Below, one piece after another: positions 1 through 8,012 of a stretch of 11,667 nt of DNA. The notes under the pieces were generated by a model. It ran no database searches. It worked only from the letters and a program-made list of their open reading frames with translations, and was not told where the DNA came from. This stretch comes from Collybiopsis luxurians FD-317 M1. Lineage: Eukaryota > Basidiomycota > Agaricomycetes > Agaricales > Omphalotaceae. How positions within the stretch are numbered: position 1 is the stretch's first letter; each line of letters begins with the position of its first letter. Position numbers and translations under genes: made by a program. The stretch spans positions 25,831-37,497 of the forward strand of contig KN834855.1 of assembly GCA_000827265.1 (NCBI GenBank), written 5' to 3'.

Positions 1-952
1 CAACTGTAAGCCATCCTCTGGTTCCATGTCCTTTAACACTTTGGACTTGATGCTGATTTGTTTCAGGCTACTATTCCTCGAAGTAACAATGATGTTACCA
101 TGACTAGACTGAGGCAGAAACTTCCCCAAGTCAAGGTCAGGATCATCAGCATTATCATAGAGAATTATCCATTCTTCTTCATGCTGTGAAAGCCATCTAA
201 GTCCAGCTTCCCAGTTGCTGAACTCACCAAGTCCATTCTTGAGAGCAGTATCATAGTAACCTGCCATGATGGATCCTTCAGAGTTTGCAGTAATCATGTA
301 GGATTGAGTAAACCTTTGAATGGAGAGAGTTATTCTTCCAGACATCCATTCTCATAACTTCAAACACTGCTACCTTTTTCTGAATGTACTCATGAACTTC
401 AAAGCAGTTTGAGTTTTTCCTGCTCCTCCCATCCCATGCAGAACAAATATTTTCTTTTCATGAGCTTCAGTAGAGGGAGACTCAACAATAAAATAGGTTT
501 CAAGCTCTGAGAGAATATCCTTTCTCCCTGTAAAAAATGGAGAGACTGGAGTAAGGTCAGTCATGCCTGCAGTGAATCCTTTCAATTTCTGTGAGTAAAT
601 AAAATCTAGTATATGAAAGTGGAAAATGCTACCAGCTGGAGCAGTCGGAACCGTATTTTCTTTAGATCTCTCCGCTTCATGTATGTTGATTTGTTGAAAA
701 GTGGAGGATGGACCAACGGTCACATATGACGCTCCAGGAAAAATAGCCCCTCTATCAGAATTTATGTTAACTTCCAACCGAATTCACAATCCAGTATCAT
801 CACTGACGAATTGTGTGTAATATTACCCCCAGAGCTCGGCACATCTTGTTGCAGATTGGAAATAGGTGAACTCAAAGATTGTTGACTCCTAAGAGGATGA
901 AGAACATTAGATATTTTTTTATTGATCAAAATTTTCCCCACCTATCGGCCAT
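1..952 (-). CDS. NB-ARC (STAND) NTPase, 5' part, runs off left edge; possible frameshift
   Basis: Proposed exons are 942-952 (only 11 bp: ATG GCC GAT AG), 374-888 and 313 to 1, with introns 889-941 and 314-373, both GT...AG and phase-consistent. The leader begins MADRSQQSLSSPISNL. The nucleotide-binding core follows: a GRKDIL entry motif, Walker A in VLHGMGGAGKTQTALKF (around 410-450), then in the last exon Walker B WIILYDNADD and the sensor-like GNIIVTSRN, followed by LKDMEPEDGLQL. This order is typical of fungal NB-ARC proteins, usually with C-terminal TPRs, which would lie beyond the left edge. Such proteins act as intracellular signalling switches, often linked to non-self recognition; no role is shown here. 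The frame changes near 775-785 (after DCEF, before VNINSDRG) with no fitting intron, so either one indel or a sequence error is present. Family call firm; N-terminus less so. Confidence 0.8.
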
Positions 953-1002
953 TGGGCGGAAGACGAGACCTGGGGATCAAATGACCGACAAGTGTTCTCC
1001 AT

Positions 1003-1012
1003 CTTATATATA
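1003..1012 (-). promoter_or_regulatory. TATA box for the NB-ARC gene
   Basis: Read on the minus strand this is TATATATAAG, about 50 bp upstream of the proposed ATG at 952. It fits a core promoter for the NB-ARC gene better than a plus-strand one because the AAG tail matches the TATA consensus in the minus direction only. Confidence 0.5.
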
Positions 1013-1114
1013 CCCACCAGCCATTGATTAGATACGATTATCATCATTCAATCATACATTCACCACCTGACATTCCACTCACACGGTGCTGTACTGACTA
1101 ATGAATTGAAAGCG

Positions 1115-1258
1115 ATGTATTGCGCACCTCCAGATATTCAGTCCATCAACCTTTCTGCCGCTCTCCGACACTTGTCGGAAATTGTGCAGGCAGGACGGTT
1201 CTTGGTTGCTGAATTATTACAATGCATGGTGATCAAATGCCAATCACTCTATATCTAA
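1115..1258 (+). CDS. Possible small protein of 47 aa, unknown
   Basis: The ORF starts ATG TAT TGC GCA CCT and ends TAA. The product begins MYCAPPDIQSINLSAALRHL and contains an amphipathic, Leu/Ala-rich middle. It lies divergently from the NB-ARC gene in an otherwise gene-free stretch (953-1492). No family is recognised, no signal peptide is evident, and length alone gives no support. It may be chance or a first exon of something not found. Confidence 0.2.
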   Translation: MYCAPPDIQSINLSAALRHLSEIVQAGRFLVAELLQCMVIKCQSLYI

Positions 1259-1492
1259 TCAAAGCTATACCGGTGTGGCTGAATGCAAGCACGTCTCATA
1301 TCCACAGTTCAAGCGCTTGACATTTAAGCGGCTTGATACATCCATAAATTACATGTTTTACCAAAACCTCGCAATACTTGTTAGCATACAATACAGTCAG
1401 TGGGAAAACACCATTCCAGTTATTCTCTCCTCCCACTCTTCTGCCTTATCACAGGGATGGCTCGAGTGTGTCTCGGTTTCTGTTTCTCCTCA

Positions 1493-3347
1493 TCAGGGTT
1501 TACCACCTCCCACACCTGTAACCCACCCTCCGGCGTACTCTCTGGAATCTTCACATTCAACCTTGAATGAATGATCGGTGTAGGGTGGGTACCGGAGGAT
1601 GATCTTCTCTTCGGCTCTGTCATGTTTTTAGAAAAGGTGAATATGAGGTCAAACAATAGAATCAAGTGCGAATGGGTCAAGACCGAGGGCAAGTTTGTAG
1701 TGTGGAAGAAGAGTGCCAAGGAAAGAGTCAGTACACCAGATCCAGTGAAGCATAGGCAACAGCGCATTGACAACTCACGCAGCAGGAATATCAACAGTCG
1801 ACCGCTCATACGAGAAACATTCAAATGTGTTTTCGAGGATTTGACGACCATCTGAGAGCAGAGGAAAGGGGGAAGGAACATAATGATAAATCAGGATGGA
1901 TTGCTGTAGGGAACATAAAATACATACATCCAGATTCTCCTACGCCTCCAAATGGAAGAACTTTCACTGTAGAATGAATCAGTTATCTATCTATCCATCG
2001 CGTTCTATCTAACACGATATGACAGGATGGTAGAAGCAGGTACAATATAATTCATAGAAGAAGTACATACCATCCAATTGCATAAAGGTATCATTGAAAA
2101 CGAGGCCTCCGCTCATAGTATGTCAACGCACTATTCACAAAAGGTTCAAGTGAATCAGCATTTTGGATTCGGAGTTTTGGGGGATTGAGGGTATGAGGTA
2201 AATGAATGAATCATGAATCACCTTCGTCCTGGATCTGCTCGTCTGTGGAAAAGAGATACAGAACAAGCGGGTGATCCCTGTAAATATAAGGTTAGAGTTT
2301 ATCAAACACAATATTCCAGCGTCAAGTGTGCGTGCGAATGTGTGAAAGGAACATGGTGAGTCCAAGGGGAAAAAAAATAGGATTAGGATTGCAATGCGAT
2401 GATAGTAACCCCTCGAACGAAAGCAAAAAAAAAAAAAGAAACGAAAGAACGAAAGACAGAAAGCCGGCACTCACCTCTCACTAACCCAATCACAAGCCTT
2501 CCTAATAAACCCCTCCTCCTCCAACTCCACAATTGTCAAAATCGGTCCAAACGTCTTGGATTCCAACAACACATCCCCCTCCTTAACAAGAATCACCGTC
2601 GGCTCGATCTTCAACCTTTCCTCATCCATCCGACCTCCCATGAGCACCTTTCCTTTTGTCTTTTCAAGGAGACCTAATTGGGAAACCATAAGCATAAGCA
2701 AAAGCCAAAAATATAGAAGACCCGAATATGTATGAGGTACAATTGATAAGTATATCACACACGTTTAATCCTATTAAAATGCTGCAAATTAATGATATGC
2801 GCATAGGAATCTGACCCCAACGCGGTGCCTTGATCAGCGGGGTACATCTCCTCGTACGCCTTCTTCAACCTGTCAATGTACCGCGGGAGAGCGGAGGGGC
2901 TGATAAGGACATAGTCTGGCGATATGCAAATCTGAAGAAGGATGATCAAGAGTTGTTAGTAAACTTCAGGAGTGAAGGTGGGCGGGTAGGAGGGACGGAG
3001 AGGATGGACGGCAGAAAGCGAAGCGAAACAAAGTGCGAAGCGAAGTGAAGCAAAAGTTAACACATGGGACACAACCCAGTCCATTGTATCGCATCGCATC
3101 GTATTGAATCGAATTGTATTCGTATTCATATTCGCATCCAAAAAAACGCATTCCTATAAACAAAAACTTACCTGTCCACATTTCGTCACCTTCCCCCACA
3201 TTGTCCTCTTCGGTGCGAGCTCCAAATCGCATTTCGGATCCACAATTATGGGAGACTTGCCCCCCAACTCGAGGGTGAGAGGTGTGAGGTGTTTGGCAGC
3301 TGCGGCGGCGATGATCTGCGCGATGGTTCTGTTTCCTGTGTAGAAGA
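1493..3347 (-). pseudogene. ALDH3-like aldehyde dehydrogenase, C-terminal part (copy 1), 5'-truncated with one TGA
   Basis: Eight exons can be joined in phase: 3172-3347, 2763-2931, 2475-2673, 2222-2277, 2071-2130, 1928-1966, 1779-1851 and 1493-1616, all with GT...AG introns. The product would oxidise aldehydes with NAD(P)+. Visible family motifs in order: FYTGNRTIAQIIAAAAAKHL; TLELGGKSPIIVDPKCDLEL with the catalytic Glu; GQ-ICISPDYVLI with the catalytic Cys split from GQ by an intron; HFNRIKR; KTFGPILTI; RDHPLVLYLFSTDEQ; MSGGLVFNDTFMQLD; VLPFGGVGESG-YGRQILENTF; ERSTVDIPA; and LRYPPYTD before the stop. About 298 codons remain against roughly 480-500 for the family. The N-terminal NAD-binding half is absent: nothing upstream to 4300 resembles it although the acceptor at 3348 survives. 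A TGA lies in frame at 2120-2125, two codons before TMSGG. Called a pseudogene; an upstream exon beyond an undetected rearrangement is the alternative. Confidence 0.85.
2932..3171 (-). repeat. Low-complexity intron of ALDH copy 1
   Basis: This 240-bp intron is the longest in the gene. On the plus strand it holds GCGAAGCGAA-like runs (about 3015-3050) and degenerate GCATC/GTATT pentamers (about 3088-3137). Its donor-proximal half is recognisably the same sequence as the intron after the equivalent exon in copy 3 (about 7500-7616), including a shared GATACAATGG...GTTGTGTCC segment, which shows that the copies arose by DNA duplication. Confidence 0.6.
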
Positions 3348-3506
3348 CTAGGGAAATGAAAAGAACAAAGGCATCAGTCAATCCATTGATCCGAGCCATT
3401 GATAAAACAGTTTGAACATATAGGAGATGTGTATATGAGGGTTCCGTTCAGTCATAGGACCACCATAACCCGAACAATAGTCCATAGACAAGAACGCTAA
3501 AGGCCA

Positions 3507-3900
3507 TTATGGGAGTGGAGTTGAAGCAGCTGTAGCAATCATGGTACAGTGCTTTGCGTAATTCTGCAGCCCTCGGAATCCACGCCATTGTTGATTTATA
3601 TTTGTGTAATGATACCCTGGCACCTCTTCCTCAACATTTCCCTCTGTAACTGCCATAATTTCTGGGAACTGGCCTTTATATCCTTGCAAACCTGCGGTAA
3701 AGACCCATATTTGCCATATTTTTCCTGGTTTGTACCCATACTGGTGAGATGCGCAAGGTTTGACAGATGACCCGATCACCGCATCAAGGTGTCACACCGT
3801 GCCATAGTTCCTCGACTCTTACAATATTTACTTGTCCCTCCAGCCTCCCATACACTGGGCCAATATTATAAACCAATATCCTGATTAGCTGGTGTCCATA
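3507..3900 (-). pseudogene. Possible remnant of an unrecognised coding region
   Basis: Minus-strand reading gives a stretch at about 3784-3900 (VYGRLEGQVNIVRVEELWHG, then TGA) and, in another frame, an open stretch at 3507-3777 (GYKPGKIWQIWVFTAGLQGY, then VTEGNVEEEVPGYHYTNINQ). Composition is protein-like and charged, unlike the hydrophobic plus-strand shadow, but there is no ATG at the head of either piece and no family is recognised. It lies between ALDH copy 1 and the esterase promoter. It may be a broken exon or chance. Confidence 0.25.
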
Positions 3901-4340
3901 AAGCTGCAAATATGATATACAGATATCCTCAGTACACTAGTGCTCTGTAGGTGCGCAGATCACATAAATACAAACAAACAATGGTATAGATTCTGGATTA
4001 CACAAAGGACTAGTGAAATAAAGACAAGGTGGTGCCCATTTGACCAATGCTTAACTACATAATGCCTTCGGGCCGGGAGTCCTGACACTTCGCCGTCATC
4101 ACAAATGTCCTTTCTCAGTTTCTTCAATAAAAACATCTGGCATATTCACATTCTTGACCCAAACATCCCTCTCTTTGAATTCAGCATGTTTTCAATCAAA
4201 GTAGGAAGATATTGATCATAATAATTTGACTAAGCGCTCTTCTTGCATGACTGAAAAGTAATGGTGAGATGAAGGGAACGCTTCCTCAAAGACTATATAA
4301 GTGGACAGAAATTGATTCGAAGCTGCCGCAAATCTCCATC
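3901..4340. other. Upstream region of the esterase gene
   Basis: No gene is visible here. The stretch is AT-rich and ends in the TATA element at 4294-4300. It presumably holds the esterase promoter. Confidence 0.4.
4294..4300 (+). promoter_or_regulatory. TATA box of the esterase gene
   Basis: TATATAA sits 41-47 bp upstream of the ATG at 4341. Its position argues against the upstream in-frame ATG at 4269 as translation start, because that ATG would lie upstream of the expected transcription start. Confidence 0.5.
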
Positions 4341-6021
4341 ATGATACACTCACTAATGTTGGTATACATGTTACTCTCAGCATGCCGCAGCATTGCATCT
4401 CAAGCTGTTTCCATTGAGAATACCACTGTCTTTTTCACAGACCTTGTTCCTGTGGGAACAACCTTGACCTTTCCAGCTTCGCCTTCTCAGGTAGCCCTTG
4501 TGGAAATGTGCAGAGTTGCTTTGAATGTGTCAATGTTGGACCAGTCTGGGTTCACAATGGAGGCATGGCTCCCCCAAAACTGGACAGGGAGATTCTTGAG
4601 CACTGGTAATGGAGGTTTAGCTGGATATATGTGAAGGATCTCGTTCTACATACCTATCATGTTTATTATCCCCTACTGCTTAGGCATACAATATGTGGAT
4701 CTAGCATACACTACTGCTCAAGAATTCACTACAGTTGGAGCCAACAACAGCCATAACGGCACCAGCGGGAGACTTTTCTTTGACAATTCCGATGTATTAG
4801 CTGACTTTGTTTACCATTCGTGAGTGGAATCACTTTCTACTTCTTTGCTCTTTCCTGACCAAAAACCAATCATTATTCATACAAATGTAGTCATTGGAAA
4901 AGAGATTACTGGATGTTCTACAGGTGGTTGCCAGGGCTTTAAAATGGTGCAAGACTTTCCAGACAACTTTGATGGTGTAGTTGCCGGGTCACCCACTGTC
5001 AATTTCAATGATCTCACAAACTGGCAAGCTCACTTTCATAACATCCTCCAAATGCTTCCTCACCAACCTTCATCACAGCCGATGAGTGGGCCAGATTAAT
5101 CCACGATAATATCCTTGAACAATGTGACACTATCGATGAAGTTGCTGATGGTATCATTGAAGATCCCAATCTGTGCGACTACATGCCGAAAGAGCTCATT
5201 TGCAGCTCATCGAGTAACAGCTCGGGCTGTCTCACTCCAGCGCAAGCCGGTGCAGTCCGGGAGGTGTTCAGCCCCATGTACGACACGCACGGGAAGCTGA
5301 TGTTTCCGAGGCAGCAACCTGGCAGTGAGAACCCAGATCTAATCAGTTTGGTATACAGCGAAGATATATTCTCCATTTCCTGAGTAAACACAGAAAAATG
5401 TGTCCTTTGTTTGTTCTCGCCTGTTTTCATTCATGCCCCTGTTAGGACTGGTTCCACTTTGTAGTCTTCAACCCTTCCTTCGACGTGAACACTCTCAACT
5501 TGAAGGATTACCAAATTGCAGAAGATCTGAACCCCTTCAATGTTGCAACTTTCAATGGCAATCTCTCCCCCTTTCAATCTCGTGGTGGCAAGGTTATCGC
5601 CTACCATGGTCAAGCTGACATGTTGATCTCTCCCGCCAACACAGAATTCTACTACCAACATATCGCGAGAACAATGGGCCTTCCACCTTCCGAGATCAAC
5701 AAATTCTTGCGCTTTTTCTGTATTAGCGGGATGAGCCACTGCTCAACTGGCCCTGGTGCTTGGGAGATCAGCCAGACTCTGGCGGGAGCAAGCGGCAACC
5801 TGACTTCAGAAACACTGGATCCAGAACGGAATGTTTTGACGGCGGGGGTACGATGGGTTGAAGAAGGTGTTGCCCCGGATACCATTCTGGGTACCAAATA
5901 TGTGAATGATACGACGGCTTTGGGGGTGGAATTTAGTCGAAGGCATTGTCGTTATCCACTTAGGAATATTTATGACAGGACAAGCGATAGCAAATTTCCT
6001 AACAGCTGGTCATGCAAATAA
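4341..6021 (+). pseudogene. Secreted feruloyl esterase/tannase-family protein, probably broken
   Basis: Proposed exons: 4341-4626, 4684-4819, about 4874-5383 and 5446-6021. The start at 4341 gives a signal peptide, MIHSLMLVYMLLSACRSIAS. The family hydrolyses ester bonds of ferulate or gallate on plant cell-wall material outside the cell. Visible motifs: STGNGGLAG-CIQYVDLAY; TVGANNSHNGTSG; nucleophile GCSTGGCQGFK; DFPDNFDGVVAGSP; a calcium-loop-like DTIDEVADGIIEDPNLC; GKVIAYHGQADMLISP with the catalytic Asp; and GMSHCSTGPGAW with the catalytic His. The CS-D-HC arrangement (Cys next to Ser and His) is kept. Breaks: first intron begins AT instead of GT (4627); second intron lacks an AG where the frame needs it (about 4873); roughly 15 residues are missing between GKEIT and GCSTGG; one-base frameshift near 5050; TGA at 5381-5383 at the exon end. 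Family certain, function doubtful. Confidence 0.88.
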
Positions 6022-6424
6022 GCAGGAAGGAGGGGGGAGTATAAGCCTTGAAATTGGCGAGTACTGATCTTGACCAGTGTGATACTAGGATAGGATAGGG
6101 TATTAGTTTGTATATATTTTCTCTTTGTGTTTTCTGTGTAGGTTACGGACTGTGAGTAGTAAATTGAAATGCCTGATGGTTGATGCTTTAACTTTGTCGC
6201 ATTCGAATGAAGTGACCTTGAATCACTGATCAATGGTCCTGATATAGAGTAAGCTTCAAGAGATCGATGTTTGCTCGAGTACATATATCTATAATATTAC
6301 TTACTAACCTCGGAATACTTGTTCACATATGACACAATCAATAATAAACTTCAAACCGCTCTCTTCCCTTCCTCAAGAGCTTTTTCTATGCGAGGAGTTT
6401 GGTATCAGTGCACATACCAATACC
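6022..6424. other. 3' flank of the esterase gene
   Basis: No gene is supported. It contains a short TAGGATAGGATAGGG run near 6086-6101. It separates the esterase stop from the ALDH copy 2 remnants. Confidence 0.35.
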
Positions 6425-7200
6425 GTATTCGTGTTAAGGGCAAAAACGAGGCCGCCGTATGTATGGATGTCCACAGAGGCTCGAAACAAAAATCCCCCAG
6501 GAACAAACACCAAAAAGTATGTACCATCAAACTGCACAATAGTATCATTTAACACGAGACCTCCGCTTGTGGTGTGTCAATGTGCTTGGCGGGGTAGAAT
6601 CGTCAGTGTTTGGTTTGGACAATGCAGAGGAGTATGGCGGATGGGAGGAGATTAAAGGGTTCACCCTCGTACTGCAAGGTACGACATACAAGACAAGGGG
6701 GTGCCTGGGCCCATCAGATCAGGCGGATCCTAAAGAAGCAAAACAATCAACACATTAGTTCAAACATTGGATGTGTAAATGCACAAGAGAACAAGGCAAA
6801 TCTGAGGAGAGGAATGGATGGCATAGCATAGCATGATAGCATGCAATGCAATGGTAGAGCCTTACATGAAGAATACACTCACCTCACATTTAATCCAACT
6901 CCAGCCCTTCCTCTTCCGACTTCAGAATCGTCAATGTCGGTCCAAATTCTAATACAATATCTCCTTCCTGAGCAAGAACAGCTGCAGGCTTGACCATCAA
7001 TCGGAGGTAAATTAGAAGCGAACAGGACATAGGAGAGTTTCGTTGTAGAAACCTGAACAAAAGTACATAGACAACTTGGATGGCGAGACGTACTGTGATC
7101 CCATTTCAGCTTGAATACCTTTGTAGCTTCGGTACACCCCCACAAATTATCAGTGTGGTATCCTGATGGGAATTTATTGGCAACAGTCATTGGAGACACC
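6425..7200 (-). pseudogene. ALDH fragment, copy 2, heavily decayed and internally deleted
   Basis: Read on the minus strand the pieces are: 7094 to about 7195, matching the exon before the copy 1 start (frame-broken GGV-P / EATKVFKLKWDH); a 41-bp intron 7053-7093; the first bases of the next exon (FYNET-like, from 7052); then a jump to about 7015-6893, RLMVKPAAVLAQEGDIVLEF and GPTLTILKSEEEGLELD, equal to the copy 1 exon 2475-2673 but lacking its front and the SKT residues; about 6695-6650, HPLVLYV; about 6590-6535, TTSGGLVLNDTIVQFD preceded by the same TGA codon as copy 1; and a second degenerate copy of that exon at about 6425-6475 (GGLVF). The active-site Cys exon and the last three exons are absent. 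Not functional. Confidence 0.75.
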
Positions 7201-7499
7201 TTGCCTGTTAGTCGACAAAATCTTATTGAGCTTTAGGTGTACTGTGTACCCGGCTGCGTTGGTGTCTGCCGTAACCTGAACCTACCTAGATCTGAATGAA
7301 TATTGTTACATCAGAAATAGAAGGCGGACATAGACAGAAAGGATGAGAGGAGAGTTCCTTCTACAAGTCAAAAACCATTAACCCCTGTCCACACACTCAA
7401 ACTATCGACCCCAGCATCAGCACCACTATTAAAATTCACTCAGGGAAGATCATGAGGACCGTCCCCTTCAGCATTACTGGCACTGGACACAACACAGGC
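7201..7499. other. Unassigned stretch between ALDH fragments
   Basis: No convincing coding sequence. A minus-strand GSGYGR reading near 7265-7290 resembles the ALDH GESGYGR motif, but it is too short to count. Confidence 0.3.
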
Positions 7500-8012
7500 C
7501 ATTGTATCGTTTCATAGCATTCCATGTCTACATCAAGAACGCATTCGTATCGTATCAAGAAGGCTCTTCGTACTCGAAAAAAACTGTATTCCCGTAAACA
7601 AAAAAGAACACGTCACCTGTCCACAATTCGTGACCTTTGCTCACATCGTGCTCTTCACTGCGAGCTCCAAATTGCATTTTGGGTCCACAATGACGGGAGA
7701 CTTGCCGCCCAACTCGAGGGTGAGAGGTGAGAGGTTTTTGCGGCTGCGGCAGCGATGATGCAAGCGATGGTTTCATTTCCTGTGTAGAATACTAGACGAA
7801 GAAAAGAGCAAAGGCATCAGTGAGTCAATTAAAAATCGGGAGTCAGCGAGTGAGTGAACAAGCGATGATGGGTGCGATGATTCCACTCCCTGTGTAGAAT
7901 AAGTGAAGGCATTAGCGATTCAGTTAAAAGTTGCGAGCGAGTCAGCTAGTGAGTGAACAAGATATAGGGCGTAAGAGGGGTTCACTTCAGTCAACGTATC
8001 ACCGTAACCCAA
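7500..8012 (-). pseudogene. ALDH fragment, copy 3 (one exon with flanking introns)
   Basis: The exon 7617-7791 matches copy 1 exon 3172-3347 and is one base shorter (175 against 176), the loss falling in the AAAKHLTP region around 7727-7745. After the shift the ELGGKSPVIVDPKCNLEL frame meets TGA at 7641-7643 where copy 1 has TGG. The following intron and about 110 bp or more upstream of the exon also match copy 1, the shared upstream segment being 3360-3475 against about 7800-8012. This is a dead duplicate lying upstream, in coding direction, of copy 2. Confidence 0.75.
7751..7959. repeat. Imperfect tandem duplication, units of 110 and 99 bp
   Basis: Units 7751-7860 and 7861-7959 both open with AGCGATGATG, contain TTCC(C)TGTGTAGAAT in the middle, a GGCAT(C/T)AG segment and end in a (C/T)(G/A)GTGAGTGAACA tail. 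Each contains, on the minus strand, the ALDH intron end and the start of the following exon (TTCTACACAGG, coding FYTG). The exon head of copy 3 is therefore repeated once. Confidence 0.7.

Noticed and set aside
1275..1881. Overlapping plus and minus ORFs around 1275-1881
   Set aside because: Shadows over the last exons and introns of ALDH copy 1; the real frame there codes YGRQILENTF and LRYPPYTD.
4269..4340. Upstream in-frame ATG at 4269 as esterase start
   Set aside because: It precedes the TATA box at 4294 and would bury the signal peptide that begins at 4341.
7245..7290. GSGYGR reading as another ALDH C-terminal fragment
   Set aside because: Only a few residues match and nothing around it aligns; chance is likely.
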